DNA of 64,000 nt from positions 3,162,001-3,226,000 of the forward strand of contig OZ242179.1 of assembly GCA_965205735.1 (NCBI GenBank), read 5' to 3'. Positions 44,380-53,865 of this stretch are shown here, in pieces. The number at the start of each line of letters is the position of its first letter. Positions within the stretch are counted from its first letter, which is position 1. Below the pieces are notes generated by a model, which saw only the letters and a program-made list of their open reading frames with translations, was not told the origin of the DNA and did no database searches. A program made the translations under genes and the position numbers. This DNA comes from VXNE01 sp965205735 (GTDB lineage Bacteria; Pseudomonadota; Gammaproteobacteria; Pseudomonadales; Azotimanducaceae).

Positions 44380-47300
44380 TTAACCCAGCGCCGCCCGTGC
44401 GTTGCGGAAAAGGCGTAGCCAGGGGCCGTCTTCTCCCCAGTCGGCGGGGTGCCAGGAGTTCTGGACTGAACGGAAGACGCGTTCCGGGTGGGGCATCATG
44501 ATCAGCGCGCGACCGTCGGCCGAAGTCGTGCCGGCCAGGGCATTGCGCGATCCGTTGGGATTCATCGGGTAGGTCTCGGTCGCCTCATTCAGGCCGTCGA
44601 CGTATTGCAGGGCAGCCTTTAGCGCCGGGTCGCGGAATTCCGCGCGTCCCTCGCCGTGCGCGACCGCTATCGGCAGGGTGCTGCCTGCCATGCCGTCGAG
44701 CCAGGGAGAACTGTTGGCGTTGATGCGCACGACCACGGATCGACCCTCGAACTGTTCCGAACGGTTGCGTTCAAAACGCGGCCATGCGTCACCGCCGGGA
44801 ATCAGTGTCTTTAGGCGCGACAGCATCTGGCAGCCGTTGCAGACACCCAGCGTGAGCGTGTCGCGTTCAAAGAATTCCAGGAACTCGTCCCGCGCGCGGG
44901 GGTGGAACAGGATTGACTTGGCCCAACCGCCGCCTGCGCCCAGCACGTCGCCATACGAGAAGCCGCCGCAAGCGGCGAGCGCGGCGAAGTCGGCAAGCGA
45001 GATAAGGCCTGCGAATATGTCCGAGGTGTGCACGTCCACCGCATCGAAGCCGGCGCGATGGAACGCCGCCGCCATTTCTATCTGGCCGTTCACTCCCTGT
45101 TCGCGCAGTATGGCGACGCGTGGCCGCGCGCCGGTGGCGATATAGGCGGCGGCCACGTCGGTCGCCGGATCGAAGCGCACCTCGGGGGCCATCCGTGTCC
45201 TGTGGTCGTCCACGCTGGCGAGTTCTTCGTCCGCGCAGGCCGCGTCATCGCGGATGCGCTGCATGCGATAGCTGGTCTCGCTCCAGAGGCGTTCCAGGTT
45301 CGCGCGCGTGTTTTCATGCGCGCCGATGATGATTTTGTCGTCTGCCCTGGGTGTCGCCACCTTGCGCGCCGCGACCCCGGCATCGCTCGCATCGCGCAAC
45401 AGGGCTGGAAGTTCGCTCGAAGCAACTTCGACGACGATACCCGGCTCCTCCGCGAACAACTCCGCGAGACTCGCGTCTTCGATGTCGAGTCCAACGCGCG
45501 CGGCGAACGCCATCTCCAGCAACGTCACGACCAGCCCGCCATCGGATCGGTCGTGGTATGCGCTGAAGCGACCGGCCGCGCTCGCTTGCAGCAGGAATTC
45601 GAGCAGTGCCTTGAACGCTCGAGGATCGTCGATGTCGGGGACTTCGTCGCCTAGCTGCCCGTAACACTGCGCCAGCACGCCGCCTCCCAGGCGCGCGCGG
45701 CCACCGGGCAGTTCGATGAGCGCCAGCACGGTGTCTTCAGCCTTGAGGAGGGGCGTCAAGGTTCGCCGCGCATCCGTCACCGGCGCAAACGCAGTGATGT
45801 TGAGAGACACGGGCGAAACGACGACGCGGTCCGCATCCTGATGGCGCCAGCGGGTTGTCATGGAAAGGCTGTCCTTGCCGACCGGAATGGCGATGCCCAG
45901 TGCCGGACACAGGTCCAGGCCTATGGCGGCCACCGCGTCGTACAGGGCCTGGTCCTCGTCCTCGAAACCGGCGGCGGCCATCCAGTTGGCGGACAGGACG
46001 ACGCGGGACAACCCGTCGATCGGTGCGGCGACCAGGTTCTGGAGCGCTTCGGCGACCGCCATGCGCGCCGCTGCCGCCGGATCGACGACAGCAGCCGGCG
46101 AACGTTCGCCCATGGCCATGGCCTCGCCGCACAGGCCGTCGTAGTCCGCGAGAGTCACGGCGACATCGGCGACGGGAACCTGGTATGGCCCGACCATCTG
46201 ATCGCGAGCGACCAGGCCGGTAATGCTGCGGTCGCCGATGGTGACGAGAAACTTCTTCGACGCGACCGCGGGAAAACGCAGCACGCGGGCGAGAGCGTCT
46301 GCAAGGCTCGGGGTGCTATCCCCGTCCAGGCTTATCGGTGACGCGGGTCGGCTCGAGCGGGCGAATGACCGGCGCATCTTTGGCGGTTTGCCAAATAGCG
46401 CGGCAAGCGGCAGATCTACCGCGGACCCGCCCGCGAGCCGGTCGGTCACCTGGATGCGCTCCTCGGCGCGGGCCTCGCCAACGACCGCATGGGGACAGCG
46501 CTCGCGCGCGCAGATGTGCTCGAACGTGTCCAGGTCCGCGGGTGCCACGGCCATGACGTAGCGTTCCTGCGCTTCGTTGCACCAGATTTCCATTGGCGAC
46601 ATGCCTTGGTCGGCATTGGGCACATCGCGCAACTCGAAGCGTGCTCCGCGCTCCGCGGCGGCGGCCAACTCGGGCAGCGCGTTGGATAGTCCGCCCGCGC
46701 CGACATCGTGGATGACGCGCAACGGGTTGTCGGCGCCCAGCGCGCAGCAGCGGTCGATGACCTCCTGGCAACGCCGTTGCATCTCCGCGTTGTCGCGTTG
46801 CACCGAGGCGAAGTCGAGTTGGGTGTCGCTTTCGCCCGAGCCCATGCTTGACGCCGCACCGCCGCCGAGTCCGATCAGCATGGCCGGTCCGCCGAGGACG
46901 ATCAGCTTCGTGCCTTCGGGAACCTCGGCTGCGTGGATGTGATCGCCACGGACGGCGCCGACGCCGCCGGCGATCATGATGGGTTTGTGGTAGCCCCAGG
47001 ACCACTCCGGCTCGGCGGCGTGGGGAAACTCGAAGGTGCGAAAGTAGCCGCCGAGGGCGGGCCGGCCGTACTCGTTATTGAAACCTGCCGCCCCGATGGG
47101 GCCTTCCAGCATGATGTCGAGCGCGCTTGCGATCCGCTCGGGTTTGCCGATGGGCAGTTCCCAGGGTTGCGGATCGCCGGGGATATGCAGGTGCGACGTG
47201 GTGAAGCCGACCAGGCCCGCTTTCGGCTTGGACCCCCGGCCGACGGCGCCCTCGTCGCGTATTTCGCCGCCGGAGCCGGTGGCCGCGCCCGGATAGGGCG

Positions 47301-48072
47301 CGATGGCGGTGGGATGGTTGTGGGTTTCCACCTTCATGAGGATGTGCGCCGGTTCGCGCGTCGGTCGGTACACCTGGTCCTCGGGGTCGGGAAAGAAACG
47401 GTTTGCGACGGGTCCTTCGATGACCGCGGCGTTGTCCGAATATGCCGAGAGAACCCCCGCGCCATTGATGCGGCGATATGTGTTCCGGATCATCTCGAAC
47501 AACGAAGCGGGCGCGGGAACGCCATCGATCTCCCAATCGGCGTTGAAGATCTTGTGCCGGCAGTGTTCCGAGTTCGCCTGGGCGAACATCATGAGTTCCG
47601 CGTCGGTCGGGTCGCGGTCGAGACTGGCGTACTGTGCGATGAGATAGTCGATCTCGTCCGCCGAAAGGGCGAGCCCGAGCCGAACGTTGGCCGCGCTGAT
47701 GTCGCTGCGCGGAAAAGTCATGAGCGGCCGCGGTTCGCTGCGGGAGAAGACGCCTTGATGCGCATCGCCCTCGAATCGGACCGCCTCCGTCATGCGGTCA
47801 TGCAGCAGCGCGGCCAGACTTCGATCGGCGCTGCCGCGCAAGTGCCAGCGAACGCCGCGCTCCACCCTCGACACCTTGTCGAGACCGCACCGCTTGAGGA
47901 CATCCGTCGCCTTGCTGGACCAGGGCGAAATCGTCCCGGGCGCGGCGTCACGGTGCAGAAGTACGCTCTCGGCATCCGGCGACGGGCGCGCGCTGCGGCC
48001 ATCGGTCAGGAGTTCGCGGAGGGTGCGTTGCTCTTCACCGGTGAGTGGTTCGACGAGATCGAGAAAGTGCAC
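44380..48072 (-). CDS. purL: Phosphoribosylformylglycinamidine synthase
   Basis: The large single-chain FGAM synthase, which aminates FGAR using glutamine in purine synthesis. TISPWSSKATDVLKRCGL and ERGVRWHLRG mark the N-terminal domain, VETHNHPTAIAPYPGAATG the ATP site, GKDSLSMTTRW the second AIRS-like half, and LGVCNGCQMLSRLKTL the GATase cysteine. From GTG 48072 it has 1230 residues. In-frame homology to the usual PurL N-terminus (ETIVGAPAFSPARLRKHLDT) continues upstream to 48177. No ATG, GTG or TTG is found between there and the tadA stop at 48193, so the true start is uncertain. Confidence 0.93.
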   Translation of the reverse strand: MHFLDLVEPLTGEEQRTLRELLTDGRSARPSPDAESVLLHRDAAPGTISPWSSKATDVLKRCGLDKVSRVERGVRWHLRGSADRSLAALLHDRMTEAVRFEGDAHQGVFSRSEPRPLMTFPRSDISAANVRLGLALSADEIDYLIAQYASLDRDPTDAELMMFAQANSEHCRHKIFNADWEIDGVPAPASLFEMIRNTYRRINGAGVLSAYSDNAAVIEGPVANRFFPDPEDQVYRPTREPAHILMKVETHNHPTAIAPYPGAATGSGGEIRDEGAVGRGSKPKAGLVGFTTSHLHIPGDPQPWELPIGKPERIASALDIMLEGPIGAAGFNNEYGRPALGGYFRTFEFPHAAEPEWSWGYHKPIMIAGGVGAVRGDHIHAAEVPEGTKLIVLGGPAMLIGLGGGAASSMGSGESDTQLDFASVQRDNAEMQRRCQEVIDRCCALGADNPLRVIHDVGAGGLSNALPELAAAAERGARFELRDVPNADQGMSPMEIWCNEAQERYVMAVAPADLDTFEHICARERCPHAVVGEARAEERIQVTDRLAGGSAVDLPLAALFGKPPKMRRSFARSSRPASPISLDGDSTPSLADALARVLRFPAVASKKFLVTIGDRSITGLVARDQMVGPYQVPVADVAVTLADYDGLCGEAMAMGERSPAAVVDPAAAARMAVAEALQNLVAAPIDGLSRVVLSANWMAAAGFEDEDQALYDAVAAIGLDLCPALGIAIPVGKDSLSMTTRWRHQDADRVVVSPVSLNITAFAPVTDARRTLTPLLKAEDTVLALIELPGGRARLGGGVLAQCYGQLGDEVPDIDDPRAFKALLEFLLQASAAGRFSAYHDRSDGGLVVTLLEMAFAARVGLDIEDASLAELFAEEPGIVVEVASSELPALLRDASDAGVAARKVATPRADDKIIIGAHENTRANLERLWSETSYRMQRIRDDAACADEELASVDDHRTRMAPEVRFDPATDVAAAYIATGARPRVAILREQGVNGQIEMAAAFHRAGFDAVDVHTSDIFAGLISLADFAALAACGGFSYGDVLGAGGGWAKSILFHPRARDEFLEFFERDTLTLGVCNGCQMLSRLKTLIPGGDAWPRFERNRSEQFEGRSVVVRINANSSPWLDGMAGSTLPIAVAHGEGRAEFRDPALKAALQYVDGLNEATETYPMNPNGSRNALAGTTSADGRALIMMPHPERVFRSVQNSWHPADWGEDGPWLRLFRNARAALG

Positions 48073-48192
48073 GAATTCGGCGGCGGCGTCCTCGACGCGA
48101 GAATCCGCATGGCGCAGCGTATCGAGGTGTTTGCGCAGCCGTGCCGGCGAAAAGGCGGGCGCGCCGACGATGGTCTCGGATGAGCGATTCGC

Positions 48193-48642
48193 TCACGCGC
48201 GGTTCCGTTTTTCCCGAAAGAATGCTGCGAGCAAGTGGCCGCACTCCGGGGCCAGGACGCCGCCGGTGACAGCGATGCGGCAGTTGAATGTGGTAGACGC
48301 GAGCAGCGCGGAAGCGCCGGCCTTGGGTTCCGCCGCGCCGAACACCAGGCGCTCGATGCGCGCGTGGATCATGGCGCCCACGCACATGGTGCAGGGTTCG
48401 ATCGTGACGTATAGCGTGGCGCCCGGCAGACGGTAGTTGGCGACGGCGCGGCATGCGGCGCGCAGCGCCGCGATCTCGGCGTGGGACGTGGGATCGCATT
48501 CGGCGATGGGAGCGTTGCGGCCGACGCCGATCAGCTTGTCGTCCGCCACCACAACGGCACCGACCGGCACCTCGCCGCTAGCGCTAGCGCGCTGCGCCTC
48601 ATCGAGCGCGCGACGCATCCAGAACTGATCGGCTATTCCCAC
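48193..48642 (-). CDS. tadA: tRNA-specific adenosine deaminase
   Basis: Makes inosine at the wobble position of tRNA-Arg(ACG). The cytidine-deaminase zinc site is complete: HAE at residues 54-56 and PCTMC at 83-87. The N-terminus QFWMRRALDEAQRA and the length of 149 fit TadA. Its start overlaps the guaA stop by ten bases, placing it in the guaB-guaA-tadA-purL array. Confidence 0.93.
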   Translation of the reverse strand: MGIADQFWMRRALDEAQRASASGEVPVGAVVVADDKLIGVGRNAPIAECDPTSHAEIAALRAACRAVANYRLPGATLYVTIEPCTMCVGAMIHARIERLVFGAAEPKAGASALLASTTFNCRIAVTGGVLAPECGHLLAAFFREKRNRA

Positions 48643-50213
48643 TCTATGGTGGCGGGCGGTTTGCTGGAGACATCGTAGACGACACGCGAGACATCCTCGA
48701 TCTCGTTCATGATGCGATTCGATACGGTACCCAAGAGGTCGTGGGGCAGTTGCGCCCAGCGAGCGGTCATGAAGTCGGTGGTCTCCACCGCGCGCAACGC
48801 GATGACATGGGCGTAGCGACGGGCGTCTCCAACGACGCCGACGGAGTTGATGGGGAGGTAGACGGCGAATGCCTGATGCACACGGTCATAGTAGTCGGCG
48901 CGGCGCAGTTCTTCGATGAAAATCGCGTCGGCGCGACGGAGTACGTCGAGGTATTCGCTTTTGACTTCCCCAATCACGCGCACGGCGAGGCCGGGCCCGG
49001 GAAACGGATGGCGGAACACCAATTCCCGTGGCAGGCCGAGGGCGAGCCCCACCTTGCGGACCTCGTCCTTGAACAGATCGCGCAAGGGCTCTACCAGCTT
49101 CAGGTGCATTCTGGCCGGCAGGCCGCCGACATTGTGATGCGATTTGATGACGTGCGCCTTGCCGTACCTGGAGGCGGCGGATTCGATGACGTCGGGATAG
49201 ATCGTGCCCTGGGCGAGCCACCGGACGCCGTCGAGTTCTTCCGCCTCGCGCTGGAACACGTCGATAAAGGTGGCGCCGATCCGTTTGCGCTTGGCCTCGG
49301 GATCGTCCAGGCCGCGCAACGCCTTGAGAAAGGCATCCGCGGCATCGACGGTGATCAGGCGCGGGTCGAGAACGTTCGACATGGCGCGCGAAAACGCGGC
49401 CTCGACCTCTTCCCGCTCATTCAGGCGCAAAAGGCCGTTGTCTACGAAAACGCAGGTCAGTTGATCGCCGATGGCGCGGTCGAGCAGCGCGGCCGCGACG
49501 CTGGAGTCGACGCCGCCGGAGAGCCCGAGCACCACCCGTTCGCTGCCGACGGCCGCGCGCACCTCACGGATGGCGCGTTCGATGATCTGGGCCGCCGTCC
49601 ACGAGCCCCCGCAACCGCAGATGTCCCGCGCGAAGCGGCCAAGAATCTCGGCGCCATTGCGCGTGTGCGTGACTTCGGGGTGGAACTGCACGCCGTAGAA
49701 ACGTCGCGATGGGTTTGTCATGGCGGCGATCGGCGCGCTCGGTGTGCTGGCCGCGACTTCGAAGTCCGGCGGCAACGACACGACCTTGTCGCCGTGGCTC
49801 ATCCAAACGGGCAGGCGGCCGTCGATCCCGAAGCGCCCGAGCAAGCCGTCGGCGCCGTCTTCGACGATGTCGATCTCCGCGCTGCCGAACTCGCGCCTGG
49901 AAGAGGGTTCGACGGCGCCGCCGAGTTGGGCGGCCAGCGCGTGCATGCCGTAGCAGATGCCGAGTACCGGGACCCCGGCATCGAGCACCTGGTCGGGAAT
50001 GCGGGGCGTCGATACTTCGGTCACGGTCTCCGGGCCGCCCGAGAGAACCACTCCGCGCGGTGCGAATGCGTTGACGAAATCGGCGGGCAGGTCGAAAGGG
50101 TGGACCTCGCAATACACCCCGGCCTCGCGTACTCGGCGGGCGATGAGCTGCGTGTACTGCGATCCGAAGTCGATGATCAGCAGACGCTCATCCGGCGAGC
50201 TTCGATCCGGCAA
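48633..50213 (-). CDS. guaA: GMP synthase (glutamine-hydrolysing)
   Basis: Converts XMP to GMP. The N-terminal glutaminase has LLIIDFGSQYTQLIARRVRE, VLGICYGMHALA (nucleophile Cys) and GVQFHPEVTHT. The synthetase has the PP-loop LGLSGGVDSSVAAALL and the C-terminal dimerisation part with HPFPGPGLAVRVIGE. The start is uncertain: no ATG lies near; TTG 50213 is the best in-frame candidate after the guaB stop. The 5' part, up to codon ~176, is duplicated at 58824-59352. Confidence 0.93.
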   Translation of the reverse strand: MPDRSSPDERLLIIDFGSQYTQLIARRVREAGVYCEVHPFDLPADFVNAFAPRGVVLSGGPETVTEVSTPRIPDQVLDAGVPVLGICYGMHALAAQLGGAVEPSSRREFGSAEIDIVEDGADGLLGRFGIDGRLPVWMSHGDKVVSLPPDFEVAASTPSAPIAAMTNPSRRFYGVQFHPEVTHTRNGAEILGRFARDICGCGGSWTAAQIIERAIREVRAAVGSERVVLGLSGGVDSSVAAALLDRAIGDQLTCVFVDNGLLRLNEREEVEAAFSRAMSNVLDPRLITVDAADAFLKALRGLDDPEAKRKRIGATFIDVFQREAEELDGVRWLAQGTIYPDVIESAASRYGKAHVIKSHHNVGGLPARMHLKLVEPLRDLFKDEVRKVGLALGLPRELVFRHPFPGPGLAVRVIGEVKSEYLDVLRRADAIFIEELRRADYYDRVHQAFAVYLPINSVGVVGDARRYAHVIALRAVETTDFMTARWAQLPHDLLGTVSNRIMNEIEDVSRVVYDVSSKPPATIEWE

Positions 50214-51787
50214 GCGGTCATCGAATGTGGGCGCGCGCGCCTGTCGGTTTACGCTGTTCTCAGGCAATCGGGTAGTTCGGCGGTTCTTTGGTGATCGAGA
50301 CGTCGTGGACGTGACCTTCCGCCAGGCTCGCCGATGAGATCTTGACGAACTGCGTCGACGTGCGCATGGCATCGATGTCTTTCGAACCCGTATACCCCAT
50401 GGAGGAGCGGACGCCGCCCATGAGTTGATGCACGATGGGACTCACCGGCCCGCGATACGGCACCCGGCCTTCGATCCCCTCGGGCACGAGCTTGCCATTG
50501 TCACCGTCGGGTTCCTGGAAGTAGCGGTCGCCAGATCCGAATTCGCCGTCCATGGCGGCGATGGAACCCATGCCCCGGTAGGACTTGTAGGTTCGCCCCT
50601 GGTACAACTCGACTTCCCCCGGGGCTTCATCGGTACCGGCAAGGAGCGCGCCGACCATGACGACGCTGGCCCCCGCGCCGATAGCTTTGGCTATGTCGCC
50701 GGAGAAGCGGACTCCTCCATCCGCGATCACGGGTATGTCGTCCTCCTGCGCTTCCTCGGCGACCTCCGCCACCGCCGTGATCTGCGGGACGCCTATACCG
50801 GAAACGACGCGGGTCGTGCAGATGCTGCCGGGACCAATGCCGACCTTGACGCAGTCCACTCCCGCCCCGATCAATGCGCGGGCGCCTTCCTTGGTGGCCA
50901 CATTGCCGCCGACCAACGGCAGCTTCGGATACTTCTGCTTGATCCAGCTTATGCGGTCAAGCACGCGCTGGGAGTGGCCGTGGGCGGTGTCCACCACCAA
51001 TACATCCACTCCGGCTTCGACCAGCGCGGCGACGCGGTCGTCCGTGTCTTCGCCGGTGCCGACTCCGGCGCCGACGCGAAGCTGTCCCTCACCATCCTTG
51101 CAGGCGTTCGGAAACCGTTGCGCCTTGGTGATGTCCTTTACGGTCACCATGCCGGTAAGACGAAAGCCGCCGTCGGTAAGGAGGATCTTCTCGATGCGAT
51201 GCCGATGCAGGAGGTCGGTGATTTCGTCGAAAGTCGCGCCCTCGGCGGCGGTGACCAGGCGCTCCTTCGACGTCATCACCTCGGATATGCGCGCGTCGAG
51301 CCGCTGCTCGAACCGGATGTCGCGGCTGGTGACGATGCCGAGCAGTTCGTTGCCGCGCACCACGGGAACCCCCGAAATGTCGTGTTCCGCCGTCAACGCC
51401 ACCAGATCGCGCACGGTGCGCTCCGGGCCAATGGTCACGGGGTCGCGGATGATGCCGCTCTCGTACTTCTTGACCGACCGCACCTCGCGTGCCTGTCGTT
51501 CGAGCGGCATGTTCTTGTGCACGATGCCGATGCCGCCTTCCTGGGCCATGGCGATGGCCAGGCGAGCCTCGGTGACGGTGTCCATGGCGGCGGACATCAG
51601 GGGAATGTTGAGGTCGATATCGCGGGTCAAGCGGGTCCGCAGGTCGACTTCGGATGGCAGAACGCGGGAATACGCAGGCAGCAGCAGGACATCGTCGAAG
51701 GTGAGCGCTTCCTGCACGATCCGCAGCATGTCAAAACCGGGATTTGCTAAACGCGCGATGGTACGCCCGCACTCCGAAAGAGTAAAT
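49685..51787. repeat. 2.1-kb direct repeat, copy 1 (guaA 5' part + guaB)
   Basis: Nearly identical to 58824-60926 at a constant offset of 9139 bases. The left end lies inside guaA and the right end ~58 bases upstream of the guaB start. I saw only a handful of substitutions. Confidence 0.93.
50260..51729 (-). CDS. guaB: IMP dehydrogenase, copy 1
   Basis: Oxidises IMP to XMP, the committed step of GMP synthesis; 489 residues from ATG 51729 (MLRIVQEALTFDDVLLLPAY). Two CBS units (residues ~90-200) precede the catalytic loop GPGSICTTRVVSGIGVPQ with the active cysteine. The flap RVPYRGPVSPIVHQLMGG is near the C-terminus. It reads VMTSKERLV where the other copy has VMTPKERLV. Its upstream flank is replaced by transposase sequence beyond 51787. 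Confidence 0.95.
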   Translation of the reverse strand: MLRIVQEALTFDDVLLLPAYSRVLPSEVDLRTRLTRDIDLNIPLMSAAMDTVTEARLAIAMAQEGGIGIVHKNMPLERQAREVRSVKKYESGIIRDPVTIGPERTVRDLVALTAEHDISGVPVVRGNELLGIVTSRDIRFEQRLDARISEVMTSKERLVTAAEGATFDEITDLLHRHRIEKILLTDGGFRLTGMVTVKDITKAQRFPNACKDGEGQLRVGAGVGTGEDTDDRVAALVEAGVDVLVVDTAHGHSQRVLDRISWIKQKYPKLPLVGGNVATKEGARALIGAGVDCVKVGIGPGSICTTRVVSGIGVPQITAVAEVAEEAQEDDIPVIADGGVRFSGDIAKAIGAGASVVMVGALLAGTDEAPGEVELYQGRTYKSYRGMGSIAAMDGEFGSGDRYFQEPDGDNGKLVPEGIEGRVPYRGPVSPIVHQLMGGVRSSMGYTGSKDIDAMRTSTQFVKISSASLAEGHVHDVSITKEPPNYPIA

Positions 51788-51846
51788 GCTTCGTACTGTC
51801 CAACGCGAAGTGAGGGTGAAACGGGTGTCCGACGCATCATTCGGGG

Positions 51847-53096
51847 ATGATCGTGGACATTCAGACGCGGCGGTTACGCACAATCGGGCAGCTTCGCGCC
51901 TTCGTGGAAGGCAACGAGGCGGTGGACTTCCAACCGCGGGATCGGGACGAGGCCTACGGCTTCGTTCGGGACACGCTGGAACGCTTCGGCTATCGGCGCC
52001 TCGGCAAGCGCGACAAGGGCGTGGTGCTTCGGTTCCTCGTCGCCGCGACGGGCATCTCGCTCAAGCAGACGGAGCGTCTGGTCCGGCAGTGGCGGGAGAC
52101 CGGGGCGGTCCGGGATCGGCGCGGCGACGGTCGCGGCCGCCCGTTCGCGCGCAAGTACGCGGCGGCGGACATCCGGCTGCTGGCGGAAGTCGACGAGGCC
52201 TTCGGTCAGATTCCGGGCTGGCCACGCGCGTAGTCCTGCGGCGGCAGTTCGAGCGCCTCGCGATGATCTCGAACGGGCACGTCTACAACTTGCGCGGCTC
52301 CGCCACGTACCGCGCGAAGCGCACCGTGTGGACGAGGACGCGGCCGGCGACCACAGTCATCGGCCTGCGCCAAGCCCCGGAGCCCGAGGGGCGGTCGGGC
52401 CACGTGCGCGTCGACACCGTGCACCAGGGCGACCGCGATGGCGTGAAGGGTCTGTACCTCATCAACCTTGTCGACGAGGTCACCCAGCACAAGCTTGCCG
52501 ACTTCCTCCGCGCCCGCGGCGCCCACTTCGTGTTCACCGCCAAGGGCAACCAGCCGACCCTGCTCGACGACCTCCGGCTGTTCTTCGACCGCCGCGGCGA
52601 ACCCGACTTCCGCGAGCCCTTCTCCCTCCAACACGGGCGCCTCGAAAGCCGCGCCATCTGGACCACCGCCCGGCTCAACGGCCACCTGACCTTCCCCCAC
52701 GTCGGCCAAGCCTTCCTCGTCGAGCGTACCGCCGTCGTCAAAAAGTTCGGCAAGCGCTCCGTCGAATACGCCCTCGGCATCACCAGCCACGCCCCCGACA
52801 CCGCCGGCGCCCGGCGCCTGCTCGAACTCAACCGCGGCCACTGGAAGGTCGAGTCCGTCCACAACATCCTCGACAACGCCTTCGACGAGGACCGCTTGCG
52901 CATCCGAAACGGCCATGGACCCGAGAACACCACCCACCTGCGGCGCTTCGCCATCGGCGTCATCCGTTCCCACACCAACGACTGCGTCGCCGTCGCCATG
53001 CGCCGACTCGATCACATTCCCCGCCGCGTGTTCGACTACCTGCGCATGACTCGGAACACCCTGCGAACATCGTCAACCAACCGGAGAAGAAATTAG
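51847..53096 (+). pseudogene. Chimeric transposase: integrase-type front, ISAs1-type back
   Basis: The first frame (51847-52233) encodes an HTH region (FGYRRLGKRDKGVVLRFLVA, TGISLKQTERLVRQWRE). A frameshift near 52215 carries it on as ATRVVLRRQFERLAMISNGH and VRVDTVHQGDRDGVKGLYLI, the first Asp region of an integrase core. At about 52487 the sequence switches to a different transposase family: HFVFTAKGNQPTLLDDLRLF, WTTARLNGHLTFPHVGQAF and RGHWKVESVHNILDNAFDED match the ISAs1/H-repeat type. Neither half keeps a full catalytic triad. Confidence 0.7.
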
Positions 53097-53173
53097 CCGT
53101 GGCCTGTGAAGCCGCGCGGTGGTTCGCTGTCAAACCGATTCAGAAATGGTTCGTGTCGGGAAATACGTGTGGG

Positions 53174-53842
53174 CTACTCCGCAGGGGCGATCTTGCCGTC
53201 GAAGAGATGGATCGTTCGTTGGGCGGCTCGGGCGTATTGCGCGTTGTGGGTAACCATCAAGATCGTCTTGCCCTGGTCGTTCAGTTGCTGAAGCAACTTC
53301 ATGATGTCGCCGCCGTGTATCGAGTCCAGATTGCCCGTGGGTTCGTCCGCCAGTACTACCGCGGGCTCGAGGGCGAGTACCCGGGCGATGGCCACGCGCT
53401 GCTGCTGTCCCCCCGATAATTGCGTCGGCATGTGGTTGGCCCGGTGCGCGATTCCCGTCTTCTCCATGGCCTCGGCGACCTTGGTTCGACGTTCGGCCCG
53501 TTTCCTTCTGTGGTAGACGAGCGCCAGTTCAATGTTTTCCCTCACGGTCAGTTCGGTCACAAGGTTGAAGTTCTGGAAGATAAAACCCACGTGGCGCTTG
53601 CGGATCCCGCTGAGTTGCGCTTCGGAACACCCGGAGATTTCCTCTCCGTCGAACCGGTAGCTGCCGCTGTCCAATCGATCCAGCATGCCGAGAACATTCA
53701 GCAAGGTGGTCTTTCCGCAGCCGGAAGGACCCATGACGGAGACGAATTCACCGCTGTCGATGGAGAGCGTGACATTCGACAGCGCCCGTGTTTCCACATC
53801 CCGAGTCCTGTAGGACTTGCTTGCTCCGTTCAGCTCAATCAT
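53174..53842 (-). CDS. ABC transporter ATP-binding protein (MacB/LolD type)
   Basis: A 222-residue ATPase. Walker A is MGPSGCGKTTLLN, the Q-loop FIFQNFNLV, the signature LSGGQQQRVAIAR, Walker B VVLADEPTGNLDS, and the switch His MVTHNA. The FNLV and TGNLD pattern fits the MacB/LolD (exporter or lipoprotein) class. It is last in an operon with the adaptor and permease upstream on the same strand. Confidence 0.92.
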   Translation of the reverse strand: MIELNGASKSYRTRDVETRALSNVTLSIDSGEFVSVMGPSGCGKTTLLNVLGMLDRLDSGSYRFDGEEISGCSEAQLSGIRKRHVGFIFQNFNLVTELTVRENIELALVYHRRKRAERRTKVAEAMEKTGIAHRANHMPTQLSGGQQQRVAIARVLALEPAVVLADEPTGNLDSIHGGDIMKLLQQLNDQGKTILMVTHNAQYARAAQRTIHLFDGKIAPAE

Positions 53843-53865
53843 GCGTGATACTCCGCGTTGGCCGG

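Noticed and set aside
44380..51840. Very long open frames on the plus strand over purL, guaA and guaB (46933-48183, 48741-50294, 50425-51750)
   Set aside because: They mirror highly conserved minus-strand genes in GC-rich DNA and have no protein-like motifs.
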